Source: Blasia pusilla (taxonomy: Eukaryota > Marchantiophyta > Marchantiopsida > Blasiales). Taken from it: 64,000 bases of DNA. The translations under genes were made by a program, and so were the position numbers. The notes below the pieces were generated by a model, which was given only the letters and a program-made list of their open reading frames with translations, was not told the DNA's origin and did no database searches. Where the stretch lies: assembly GCA_050084515.1 (NCBI GenBank), contig CM114271.1, positions 54,994,001-55,058,000 of the forward strand, written 5' to 3'. Shown piece after piece: positions 13,901 through 28,130 of the stretch. The stretch's first letter is position 1. The number at the start of each line of letters is the position of its first letter.

Positions 13901-15670
13901 CAGAATTGCTGTTTGTGGAGTAGGTTTTACTTAGAAATTGGCTCATTTGAGCCTCATGGTCTCACCTTTTTTCTTTTTCTTCAAGCATACTATTGTTCAG
14001 AGTCTGTAAGCTTTTTGACAATAGTTCCAGTGACTGTACAGATGTTCAGAGGCAGTATAGAATCGGCTAAACGTTTATCTGTAGCAAAAAACCCTAAACC
14101 TTACCCTACTCCCAAACAAGAAGCCAAATGTACTTGTGAATTTTGGGATTTTCTAATTTCTTTTCTCATTCTCATCATACAATCGATGTCTTGTGTGCAG
14201 GTACGCTATTTACTTGGTTGGTCATTGACCTTAACCCGCATACAATCCCTGACAGCATCCTCATCAGCACGAGAGAGGTTAGTTCAGTATGTGCAAGATT
14301 CTGATACTTCTCCAACCCTTCTCGACTGCCTATTTCAGCACATCCCTCTGGAGCAAAATCTTGGGACATCTGGATCAAGGAGAAGATCTCTGGTAGCTGG
14401 AATGAAGATAAACAGTGCAGCTGCTCCTGCAACACGTGCTGCTGCTATTGGATCTGTTGCATTTGCAATTGAGGAACTTTGGCCTGTACAGAAAGAAAGT
14501 TTGGTCACTCTGGCTGGAGCAATATATGGCTTGATGCTCCTGGTTCTGCCTGCATGTGTTCGTGTCTGGTTCACTGGACTGCGTGATAAGGCCATGGCCA
14601 CTGCCATTGAAGCATTTACCACAATCCATTGTAGTCCTCAGCTGTTGGTTGATGAATTCGCTAAGGTATTCTCACCACAAAAATCTACTTACTACTGTTT
14701 CAGCTTCCTGCAATAAGGCTATGTCCTGTTAAGCTTCAGTAGATTCTGTCGGCTACATACTTGATAATATATTGCCATGGTTTTTTGACTCAGGGGATTG
14801 TAACCAGTCTTGTTTAATAAGAGGTCTGATGTATCCATGTGGGAATGTTGTTTTGTTTGGTCTCTGATAGGTTCAGGCATCAGCAGTGGCAGAGGAAGAC
14901 TTCTCCATCCGAGCAAATCGAAGCTTACGAGAGGTGACAGCCATCTACAAGAAAGAAGAAGCGGGTATGGACATTGTGATCCGAATGCCAGCTTGTTACC
15001 CTTTGCGAGCAGTTAGTGTGGAATGTACAAGGCGGATGGGGATCGATGAAACTCTTCTGCGCAAGTGGATCTTGTCTATGGCTGCATTTCTGAGGAATCA
15101 GGTCGGTCTATCTGGAACTCTATCCATGCTTGGAGTTTGTGCTATCTTCAAATGCATGTCTTGCTAAGTGTGGCCTGGGGAGATATGATCACCTACAAAG
15201 AGTGAAAACCAAATGTGAGTTCAGCACACTAGCTTTGGTGATCCTGCCTGCTTCTGTGTGCACTTGTTTGAAATGTTTTTCTGTGGTTACTTGTACCTTG
15301 GAGAACAACTGATTACTTCATTTGGTGACCTGAAAATTGTGATTTCTAATTAGTCCTTCACAAAAGGGGTATTCCTGGATGTTCTCTTGGTGCTGGTTTG
15401 TTGAGTATACGAATTCATTTGCGGGACTGGATTTTGTTGCAGAATGGGGCTGTAGCAGAGGCAGTCCAAATGTGGAAAAGAAATATTGATCGCGAATTTG
15501 AGGGAGTGGAGCCATGTCCTATTTGCTATAGCATCATTCACACGTCTAACCACAGTCTTGCAAAACTGGCTTGCAAAACATGCAGAAACAAGTTTCATTC
15601 GGCATGCCTTTACAAATGGTTCTCCACTTCACAGCAGTCCACATGCCCTCTTTGTAAAACCCCATTCTGA
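4996..15670 (+). CDS. LTN1: E3 ubiquitin-protein ligase Listerin, 16 exons
   Basis: Listerin is the RING E3 of ribosome-associated quality control: it binds the 60S subunit with NEMF/Rqc2 and ubiquitinates stalled nascent chains in the cytosol. The start ATG at 4996 gives MGKNKGDANRSKARPSSS, the family's N-terminus. Exons by GT-AG borders and phase: 4996-5051, 5741-5852, 6105-6167, 6370-6447, 6709-6800, 6976-7078, 7379-7531, 7956-8617, 8815-9304, 9698-10218, 10389-11292, about 11450-12344, 12588-13702, 14201-14665, 14871-15101, 15443-15670. The 11292/11450 junction does not join in phase as drawn (nearby alternative donors exist); all others do. The last exon is the C-terminal RING: CPIC, CKTCRNKFHSACLYKWF, CPLC. 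Conserved blocks include AWWVAQFDPS, LDENLKLTPQ, LLDCLFQHIPLE, GAIYGLMLLVLPA and MDIVIRMPACYPLR. About 2,050 residues, slightly longer than the Arabidopsis protein; between is the helical HEAT-like stalk. No disabling mutation seen. Confidence 0.95.
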
Positions 15671-16436
15671 GGAGTTTTGAAGATCATCGTCACTTGGAGG
15701 CCTCTGGAATCAGTCTCCCAGCTAGTATAATGAGAGTGTACCATAAAATTACCACCATTTTTACGACAGTAGGAATTCTCCTATTCAAGCAGCATCAAGT
15801 AATATTTTTGTAACTTTCCTGCATGATCAGATGGAAGTTTGCAATTTTTTTTGTCAAAGAACTAGGAAAGCCATGGAGGTGATTGTCAGTTTGCCACTTG
15901 AACTTATGTTAGTCATCTAGACTTCAGATGGCAGTTGCTGCAGATTGTGTCCACGTCCACCCCACATGTAGAATCAGACGGAAAATGTGAACAGACTATA
16001 CCAATGTGTACTTGTCATTTTCTTACAAAATAGAAGTGCTGCTAAGAGGCCCGGATCTACCAATGGAAAGCCACATTTGTCCCTGTGAAGTGGTAATGCG
16101 TAAAACCTTTAAACAATAGAGTATCTTCTCATGTCGTAAAGTTGATTGTGTTGAAACCAGAGTGGTCTTAATCCCAGATCTAACTTTTGAAACTTTAAAA
16201 CCAGAAATGGTATATAGACCCTGAAATGATCTTCTATTGAACATGAGGATAATCATATATGACTGGTAAGAGAATCTGAAATGTATTGCATGTAGAGAGT
16301 GCACAACTGGTGTAAAGTTAGTTACCCAACAAAGCAACTCCTTGGTAGAGTTTACAAGATCTGAATGAATCCTTGGAACTAAGACATAAACAATATGGTA
16401 GAAAGGTCTTAGAGGATGTCGTGCCTATACATATTG
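15671..16436. other. Listerin 3' flank, probable 3' UTR then unassigned
   Basis: Sequence after the TGA at 15668-15670 is AT-rich and without a coding pattern. The first few hundred bases are probably 3' UTR; the cleavage site cannot be placed. It ends where LTR-derived fold-back DNA begins. Confidence 0.5.
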
Positions 16437-17722
16437 TTATATAACATACATCGTGGTCATCGATTATACACAAAAGTACACATGATCCCATGTTAATTCA
16501 TTACATTCAGACAACGAGACAAGAAGTATCTAAATATTTTTAATAAAATAAGATTTAGTCTTTTTAATTATATTATAATTGTCACATATGCGTATTTTCA
16601 CATGACTCTTTTATTGTCAAATCAAATCCATTCTCTTAATGAAAGACTCGGGTTATACACAAAACAAGTAAGATCATAATTTTTTTGTCTCATGCCAAGT
16701 GGTTGAACAAAGAGAGAATGAGTTTTAAAACTTTCTCTCCTTGAAGTATATCCCTCCCCTCTTCCAAGCTCTCTCCATGGTATCCTATGCTCCCAAATCA
16801 CCTCTTTGTCTCTTGACATGATGTAGGAGGTCAAAAGACAGTTACGAAAAATAGAAAATAAATCATATATTCAAAATGGTATTTACCTAAAATAGTAAGT
16901 TTCTCAATATGACTCCAAATGAACCGAAACGAAGGGGAAGCCTCCTCTCTCAGGTTTCCCGGGGCCTCTGTAGGTCATCCTTGACCTACGGAGCATGTAC
17001 TCCACTACTTATGAAGGCGCTTTTCTAGATCTCACCGATCTATCCTAAAGGACGTGACAACTGTCGTGTGCATAGACATCCGTCACGACTCTTAGGATAG
17101 ATCAGTGGGATCTAGCAGAGCGTCTACACGAGTAGTGGAGGACATGCCCAAGAGGTCAAGGATGACTTGTTGCGGCCTCGGGAAACCTGAGAGAGCAGGT
17201 TTTCCCTTCGTTTTGGCTCATTTGGAGCCATATAGATAAACTTACTATTTTGGGTAAGTTTCCATGTTGGAGATAGTTGACTTTCCACTTTGGGAAGTGA
17301 TGCTTGACCCGCTACATCAGGTCAAGAGCCAAGGAGGTGACTTGCGAGCATAGGTTACCGTTGAGAGGGCTTGGGAGAGGGAAGGGGGTATAGCTCTAAG
17401 AGAGAGAGCTTGAGAGCTCATTCTCTCTTTGTTGAACCTCTTGGCATAAGGCGGCGGACCTTTGGTTCCTTGCCTTGTGAGTGTAACCCAAGCCTCTCAT
17501 TAGGAGAGTGGGTTTGGTTTGACATGAGAGAGAGTGCACATCTTTGAGAGCTATGGTGTGAGATGATGTAGAGAGAGATCGGATCTTACTTTACAAAGAG
17601 AGAATGAGAATTGGAGATATTTTGGTACTTCTCGCCTCTGTGTATGGATGCCATGAGTTAGCATGGGATCGTGTGTGTTTGTGTGTGTGAGTGTTTGAGT
17701 AGCGATGTGTATGCGCACGACA
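16437..17722. repeat. Large fold-back (inverted repeat) of gypsy LTR/leader sequence
   Basis: The left arm (about 16437-17058) is the reverse complement of the right arm (about 17087-17722), roughly 620 bp each. Examples: CTATCCTAA near 17041 against CTTAGGATAG near 17092; CCTCTCTCAGGTTTCCCGGGG against its mate in the right arm; TTGAACAAAGAGAGAATGA against CATTCTCTCTTTGTTGAAC. The arms are diverged (left arm AT-shifted), so this is an old palindrome. The short centre carries the LTR core in inverted form (TGTCGTGTGCATAGACATC). The right arm ends with the core motif at 17701-17719, next to the end of gypsy copy A in opposite orientation. This is two LTR/leader copies head to head, not a gene. 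Confidence 0.8.
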
Positions 17723-18012
17723 CATTGCTACACAACATACATCGCTGTCACCGAACACATACACAAATACGCACGATCCCATGCTAACTCATGACATCCA
17801 AACAACGAGACAAGAAGTACCAATATCTCCAATCGCCCCCTAGGTGATGGTTAGGTCCCTCTAACTCCAGTAAGCCATCTATCACTACCTACCATGACAT
17901 ACATCTCTCGGACGCTAAGAGCAAGAAGGCCATGTGCTCATGTGGCCCCATCGTTAGTCGCCTTCTTGTCATCCATGTCACAGATACAAGTCGGAATATA
18001 GAACTACCTACT

Positions 18013-18438
18013 CTATGTACATCTAGGACACATCCATCGTCCCTGAGGAACCCTAGTGAGAGGTGGCGTCAAACATGCCATATGCCATCCTCTCGAACAT
18101 CCATCATAGACTAGCACAGTGGCTGCACCATGGGCGGAACCATACAACATACACCGCAAGCCTGTAGGAACTATTGCTAAGCTTGGATCAACTGTAGCGT
18201 CAATGTTCGGAAGATGACATGACGCACAGTTACGCACATGGTCCTTCCAAACCATACCATCGCGTCCCTCCAATAAGAGATCACCAAATGGCAAAACCTC
18301 ACGCACTCTCAAGATGGTGCGCCCTGCAGTCACATCCAACGTCGTGGGTGTCGTCTGCTGCGAGTAGACATAGTCTCCATGATGAAACCTTCGGTTAGTA
18401 GGTCGATAACCACCTCCCTGAATAGTCGCATACCTCAA
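18013..18438 (-). pseudogene. Gypsy integrase C-terminal tail fused to a PHD-type zinc finger
   Basis: A 141-codon open stretch. Residues 17-75 (RRFHHGDYVYSQQ, LLLEGRDGMVWKDHVRNCA) are the integrase C-terminal module. Residues 96-140 follow the C4HC3 PHD spacing: C96, then Y99 where the second Cys is expected, Y111 where the third is expected, C114, H119, C122, C137, C140. The block RGWHMACLTPPL, the proline and the W before C137 are hallmarks of PHD fingers. PHD fingers usually read histone H3 tails. Two ligands are Cys-to-Tyr (G-to-A on the coding strand), so this copy's finger is dead; copy C at 63263-63625 retains those two cysteines. Confidence 0.85.
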
Positions 18439-18599
18439 CGTAGCCTGATGTTGCGCAATCGCAAGTTTTCAAATGCCATGAGCATCACTCTCCGAAACAA
18501 CTCAACCCTTTGAGAACATGTTCGCATCCATACATCAGGATCATCAAGGTTCAACATCTCACCAACATCTCGACGAATGGCTGCAGGTAAATGTGGCTC

Positions 18600-19270
18600 T
18601 CAGCCGTAAAGCAACAAGTACGGTGAGAAAGACGCTAAGGATGCCTGCATGCTGCATCTGTATCCCATCACCAACCACGGCAACTGAAGGTTCCAATCTC
18701 CTAGGTGACCTCTCTGCAGGCCATAATTGCGTAGTCCTCTCTTCACCGTATGCACAACTCGCTCCGCTAGTCCATCCGCCTCAAGATGATCTCGCGAAGT
18801 AGTGCGGTGGTCGATTAGTGCCTGATCACACAAGGCCTAAAACTCCCCGCAGAACTCTGTATCCTGGTCTGTCAACACCTCAGTTGGTGCACTGTAGTGA
18901 TTCAACACTTGATCTAGGAAGGCATACGCTACTCCCTCACTTGCTTTGTCAGACAATGCAACCAACTGTATCCACTTCAAGAAGTGCTCGACCATCACCA
19001 ATACATAACGACTATGGCGCTCCGTCAAAGGCAAAGATCATGCAAAATCCAAACTCCATCTATAACCTAAATCCACGATCGGAAGTGGATGCAACTGTGG
19101 AGTTGGAGCATTGAAAGATGCTCGGACTCGATCACACACCATGCATCTAGCAACAAACTGCTAAACGTTAGTATGCATGCCTTGCCACCAATATTGAATC
19201 TGGAGCAAGCTGTACGTCCGCTTCACTCCAAAATGACCCAAATCCTCGTAGGCATGACGCACCAAATGTG
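18600..19270 (-). pseudogene. Gypsy integrase zinc finger and catalytic core (copy A)
   Basis: The H2C2 zinc finger (EDLGHFGVKRTY, later CMVCDRVRA) lies at about 19130-19260. The core has the first catalytic Asp in WSLDFA (near 19045), the second in TDQDTEF (near 18850) and the Glu in EADGLAERVVHTVKR (near 18770). In-frame stops occur after LDFA and after CGEF, so it cannot be made as one protein. If intact it would join element cDNA to host DNA. Confidence 0.85.
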
Positions 19271-19421
19271 CTCTCTACGAAGGATGAGGCACTACACGCA
19301 CTCTACCATCCTCCCACACTTGCAACACATGTGTGCCCTCCCACTGGAACCGTCTGGCTTGATGTAGGATCTGATCCCGCTCTCTAGCCCCCATTGTGCT
19401 CACGACGCTGCCAGTACGCAG

Positions 19422-20215
19422 TTACTCCAAGACCACTCCATCGTCGTGAATGTCTCGGCCACGTGTCTTCTCCTCACCGACCTCAGGATCTAAGGACTCT
19501 CCATCAGACCTCGCCATCGAAGTCTCAGCAATCTGGCTGTCCATAGCCAACAAGCCCAAATAGGCTGACGCATGCCATCTTGGCACCAACTCCTCATCAC
19601 TCTCACCATGCCAACGAGCTCCAATCGTATCTCGCTGACTCGAGCATGGGTTACGGCTCAAACCATCTACATCTTGGTTGAGCGTCCCAGGTCTATGCAC
19701 CACCTGGAAGTCATACTCCTGCAACAAAAGAGCCCACCTCGCAAGCTTCCCTGTAAGCTTGTCGGACTCCATCAACCACTTAAGTGGCTAATGATCAGTA
19801 ATGGTGATAAAGGGATTGCCGAATAGATAAGATCTAAAATGTGCGACTGCCCACACTGCAGCTAAGCTCTCACCCTCATATGAACTATACTTCGCCTTGT
19901 TCGAGCGACTAGCGTAAGCCACCACGAACTCTCTACCATCATTGTCATGTTGGGTGAGCACGGCTCCAAGCCCCAACATGCTCCAATCAGTATGCAACTG
20001 GAAAGGACGCCCCTTGATCGGTCTCCTCAATATGGGCGCGGATGTCAATATGTCCTTTAGCATCTGAAATGCTCTCTCTTGCTCATCCCCCCAATGCCAC
20101 TCCTAATCCACCTTGGTCATCAAGGCTAGTGGCTTCGAAATTGAAGAGAAACCCTTGATGTACCGTCGACAGAAGTTTGCCAATCCCATGAATGCACGAA
20201 CTCGACGCAAGTCAG
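19422..20215 (-). pseudogene. Gypsy RT end and RNase H (copy A)
   Basis: The last RT residues read VRAFMGLANFCRRYIKGFSS (about 20205-20145), the conserved RT thumb of Ty3/gypsy. RNase H follows: FQLHTDWSMLGLGAVLTQ, FVVAYASRSNKAKYSSYEGE and FITITDH, with acidic residues in place, then LLLQEYDFQVVHRPG and DVDGLSRNP at its end. A stop (TAG) splits RT from RNase H near 20105 and another near 19785. The part after RNase H (to 19422) is an acidic linker typical of this family. Confidence 0.85.
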
Positions 20216-21499
20216 AGAATCAACGGTCGTCGTGGAAGACCCTCCACTGCGTAATGGCGGCAATGGCAACCAAAGGGTGGACAACGGATGAACGCGGCTT
20301 TGAGGAGCGCTAGGTGGAGGCGGCGGCCGACGGTGGATGGTTGACCATTGATGGTGATGGTTGATCGTCGAAGGCGGACCGTTGATGGTGACTATGACGG
20401 CGACAGCCACCGCCGGCGCGACGGCTGGTTTAGGGTTTGAACGATTTAACCCTAAAAATCGCCTAGCAATGGCAGTTTTGCAAGATTGACCATAATTTTT
20501 TCTCGTAATTCCAAATTGCGCATTGTTTGTTGCACAATGTGCACAGCTTCACGATCTACTACGGCGTCAAAAATATTTTGAATTGGATATTCCAATAAAA
20601 ACTGATGGGGACTGTCGTAAAGCCCAATGTCTCTTTCTCCTACACAAAATTCGGCAGCGCTTCCGCGCTGATTTCTCCCAATGAAAATGTAAAACATGTG
20701 AGAACACAAATCAGCAAGCTACATGGTGCTCCCGAGAGCACCGGCATGGGGCAACCCGCCCCCAAACTTAATCCCTATCTAAAATTGGGTAGCGCTTCCA
20801 CGTGCCACTCTTCCACACAAAAAATCGGCAAAGGAAACATCACAAGTAAGCAACTCTTGCTCCGGTGAGCACTCCCATGAACCTCTGAACGGGGAATAAG
20901 ATCCCCAACCTGCAAAACCAGCGAGTGACCAGCGAGCTCCCCCATGAAGCTCTCTCACCACTCATTCTCTCTTTCTAAAATAAGATCCAATCTCTCTCAC
21001 AACATCATAGTTCTCACATGTGTGCACTCTCACATGTCTCTCTCAATGTCAAACCAAACCCATTCTCCTAATGAGAGGCTTGGGTTACACATATAAGGCA
21101 AGTAAGACCATAATTTCGCCGTCTCATGCCAAGAGGTTCAACAAAGAGAGAATGAACTCTCAAGCTCTCTCTCCTTGAGGTATATCCCTCCCCTCTCCTA
21201 AGCTCTCTCCATGGTAACCTATGCTCCCAAGTCACCTCCTTGGCTCTTGACTTGGTGTAGGAGGTCAAGGGAAACTTACCAAAAATATAAAGTAGATCAT
21301 ATATACTTAAAATGGTACTTACCTAAAATAGTAAGTTCCTCAATATGGCTCCAAATGAGCCGAAACGAAGGGGAAGCCTCCTCTCTCAGGTTTCCCGGGG
21401 CCTCAGCAAGTCATCCTCGACCTACTGAGCATGTTATCCACTGCTCATGAAGGCGCTTTTCTAGATCTCACCGATTTATCCTAAAGGACATGACAAGGA

Positions 21500-21500
<1 letters not shown>
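20216..21500 (-). repeat. Gypsy A leader/LTR-like region
   Basis: Homologous in opposite orientation to 43243-44430 in copy B; its outer half also matches both arms of the 16437-17722 fold-back. It contains a GA-rich tract (AAGAGAGAATGA type), TTGGGTTACAC, a CGCTTCCACG-type repeat and the AAACCCTAAA stretch near 20440. The junction with RT sequence is at about 20215, where GATTCTCTGACTTGCGTCG resembles copy B's GATTCTCTGACTTACGTCG. Confidence 0.7.
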
Positions 21501-24840
<3,340 letters not shown>

Positions 24841-24942
24841 TCTCACTTCTTATTATGAATAATAAGAAGTGAGACGTTGCAACGTTGAGAGTTGCACGAG
24901 TTGCAAGATGAGACGTTGCAACTCGTGCAACTCTCAACGTTG
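24841..24942. repeat. Two adjacent perfect hairpins
   Basis: Hairpin 1: TCTCACTTCTTATT (24841-24854) pairs perfectly with 24861-24874 across a 6-nt loop. Hairpin 2: 24880-24906 (27 bp, contains GAGAGTTGCACGAG) pairs perfectly with 24916-24942 across a 9-nt loop. A third partial copy of GTTGCACGAGTTGCAA lies near 24622-24640. Perfect pairing without divergence implies recent origin or active maintenance. Confidence 0.85.
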
Positions 24943-27900
24943 ATGGGTGGCTACTCATCTCACGATCAAGATTGCATATGGAAAAATTCCGTGTCCACGG
25001 ACATGTCTATGTCTGTGGATTTATGTGTGTCCTATAGAAAGACATGTTCGGGCGGGCTCCAATATTCCATCTCCCCCTTCTTTCTCATTCCCCACACTTG
25101 CCTTCATGATCCACACTTTCTCTCGTTTCTTCCTCCTCCCTCTCCATTCCCTCCCTCCTTATTGCCCCGCCCACCCTTGCCCTATTTTCCACCATGAACT
25201 ATAAGTATGACCAACACCTTTTGCAATCCATGTCCGCTGACATGTCCAAACTTGTCCGTCCATTTCCGTCCTAGGGATGGACTTATCCGTTTTTGTGCAA
25301 TCATGCTCACGATCCATTCTTGTTTGACCAACCAAAAGCATTTTTTTGGATTTACTTGAAGTGATTAATCGTGGAGCCTATCAAATTATCTTTTATGTTG
25401 GCTTGGTGCCATTTTTTTCCATTAATTTTCCTTTCGGGTTCTTGTCTATTTTCTTAGTCCTCTTATAAGATTTCTTTACATCATAAAGTGGATATTCAAT
25501 GAAGGACTCCTCTCTACATCATCTATGTTTTGCACATATTGGTCTTTCCTCGCGATTGGTTAGGGTTCATAAAGCATGTGTAAAACGTTAGAAATGGCTA
25601 AGAAATTTTTTTCTTTTCGGTTCACCCATATTTAGACTTATTGATCCTTGTGAATTTCATTTGTATCCTTGCTTTCTTTACCTCTTCCCATATAAAGAAT
25701 CCTTGATTTTATTTAATCTCTTTATGACACGTTTCTATTCACTATTTGAAAATAAAAGGGTTAAATCTATTTTTTGAATCAAATTACATTTATGGATGCT
25801 TGCAAGATGCACATGTTAGAAATGATTGGTGCTTTAAAATACCCACCATTTTAAAAAAATGGCTAATAACTTTAAGAAACCCTCCCCAAATGAACCCTAA
25901 ATAGGTGGCCCCAAGAATTACAAGCAACACTAGTTTATTATGTTAGATAGGAGGTGTGGAAACCTGGGACGACCGTACGGGATACATGTGTTTGCATGGA
26001 GGTATTGGTCGTTTAAAAGATTATTGCTCATTATAGCATAGATTACATTTACTACGTCCCTAGTTCCAACCATACCAACTCTATGTTCCGCTCTTTGTAG
26101 TTCCTCAAAGGGACCTCTAAGAGCATGATCCAAATTACACATTTGTAAAAAAATACGGGTGACATGGTTAAAAAACCCAAATGTGTCTAGCAAGAGATTT
26201 TCCTTTAAAATTTAACTCCAAAATAAGACGTATTGAGTAAGGTACTCCCACAAATAAATACATATTTATCTTGACACAAGTGCGGATTATATGATTCTAA
26301 TCTCCTTCGACTTAGTGTCATACTGCCATTGGAGTACAGAAATGCCATGTAGTTTTTGTCCCATGTATCGATGGGAAGGAATGTCCTTATTTATTGTTTT
26401 CTAGTGGCCTTTTTCGAATTTGTGGAGTGGCATTTGTTTACCAAGGGTGTTCCTTCATATGGAGATGCTCTAAATGGTCAAGAATTAAATTAATCCACTT
26501 TTCTTGTTATTACGTGTGCATATTATGAAACATTAATGTTAAGTTTGAACATTTGGTATGGTAGGAGAACAAATGTAAGGATACGTGTCTATTGGGGAGA
26601 AATCAATTCTTCCTTTAGGCTTGGACTCGAGGAACCCTTCATTACATTTGTGCTCAAATGCATGGGCTTTATCCCTCAATGGACTGCCATAGGTCCATTG
26701 CTTAAATCCAAAAATTTCTATTTCTGAAATTAGAAAAAAAAAACTAGAGTGTTCCAACCTTCTAGGTTTGTAAGGTTTTGTAAATAATCATTAAATTTAT
26801 TTTCATCAATTCCCCAATAAGGATCGGAGGTGCGCAAATTTTTGGTAAAAAAAAATTATCACAAGTACAAGGATATTGGGATAAGATTATTTTTTGTGTC
26901 ATCCAAATGTGATGAATACGTGAAAATTTGAAATAAGCTTCAAAATATATGCTTAATTATTCGATTGAGAGTGAGATTTTTTTAGTAAAGCAATCTATAC
27001 TTTTCACACAATATGGATCTTTCCTCTTAAGCCGAAGTCTTCTACAATTGAATAGAACTCGTATATTTTCTTTCCTCTTGGTTCACTTTTTCAATATGTT
27101 AAGATTTCTTAATTAAATTTGAACCTTTACATTGAAGATGTTTGCATATAGTATCTAGTTTTTAAGATATGTTTCTTTTTCGCATTAGAATTCCTAAAGA
27201 ATAATCTAATGATATTAAAATATAAGTGAATGGGATTAAATAGGGAAAGGAATCCGACATAGAAAAGAAATGGTAAAACCCAAAAAATCCCCTTTACGAG
27301 AGATTCGAAGAATTTTTTTAACCACCGCAACCACCGCAATCTAGCAGGATTGGAGGATACCTCTTAACAAGCTTCAAAGATCTAAAATCCCCATTAGTCC
27401 ATTTCATCATGAGAATATCAAACGTACTGGATGGAAAAAAATTGCCCCCTAGCAACCTTCCCTCGTTGCATGGGCAGCCCAATGAAGTATATGAAGAATT
27501 TTTCTTGGGGAAAAAAAAGAAATAGAAAAATTTAGCAAGACCATTTGAAAGGTTGTACAATAAAGTCAAAGAAATGGAGACAACAAGGAAACTCACTTCC
27601 ATCCGTGAATCATCGAACATTTCACTCACGAATTCCTAGGCGTCCTAAAAGTCTATAATCCTTGCAACATCCTCCCTACTATTGTAATCCTTCCGGGAAA
27701 AACTCCTCGCTAGGCGATCAATCATTCTTATTTGGAACTTTAGATGCTTCTATAAGCATACCCTTGACATGCACGATAGAATATAAATGTCAAAAAATAA
27801 AATTCCCAAAAAATATGACAAATGAATTACATCCTTTCATACAAGATTTCAACCATAGATACGTTCCTCCAAAGGAAACAACCGTCTTTAGTGTAAATTC

Positions 27901-28130
27901 TTTGGCTGAATTAAACCTCAATGAAGTAGTTAGGAAAACTGCTTCGTTGGTGAAAGAAAATTAAAAAACCTCAAATCTTCCTGATATTTTTGGTAATCCA
28001 AAATCCTTGAAAAACTCATTATTCTCACACTCACAAATTACAAATATTTAAAAATATCTCTTAAAAAATTATTTTTTTAGAAGAATTGCTTCCAAAAGGT
28101 ATTTAACACTGTTCAAGATTTTCACCGAGC
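24943..28130. other. AT-rich sequence, nothing recognised
   Basis: Contains a pyrimidine-rich run (25060-25190) and an imperfect palindrome around 24993-25020 (TCCACGGACATG against its mate). Open frames here (for example 27127-27629 minus, 27662-27964 plus) resemble no family I know. Confidence 0.45.
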
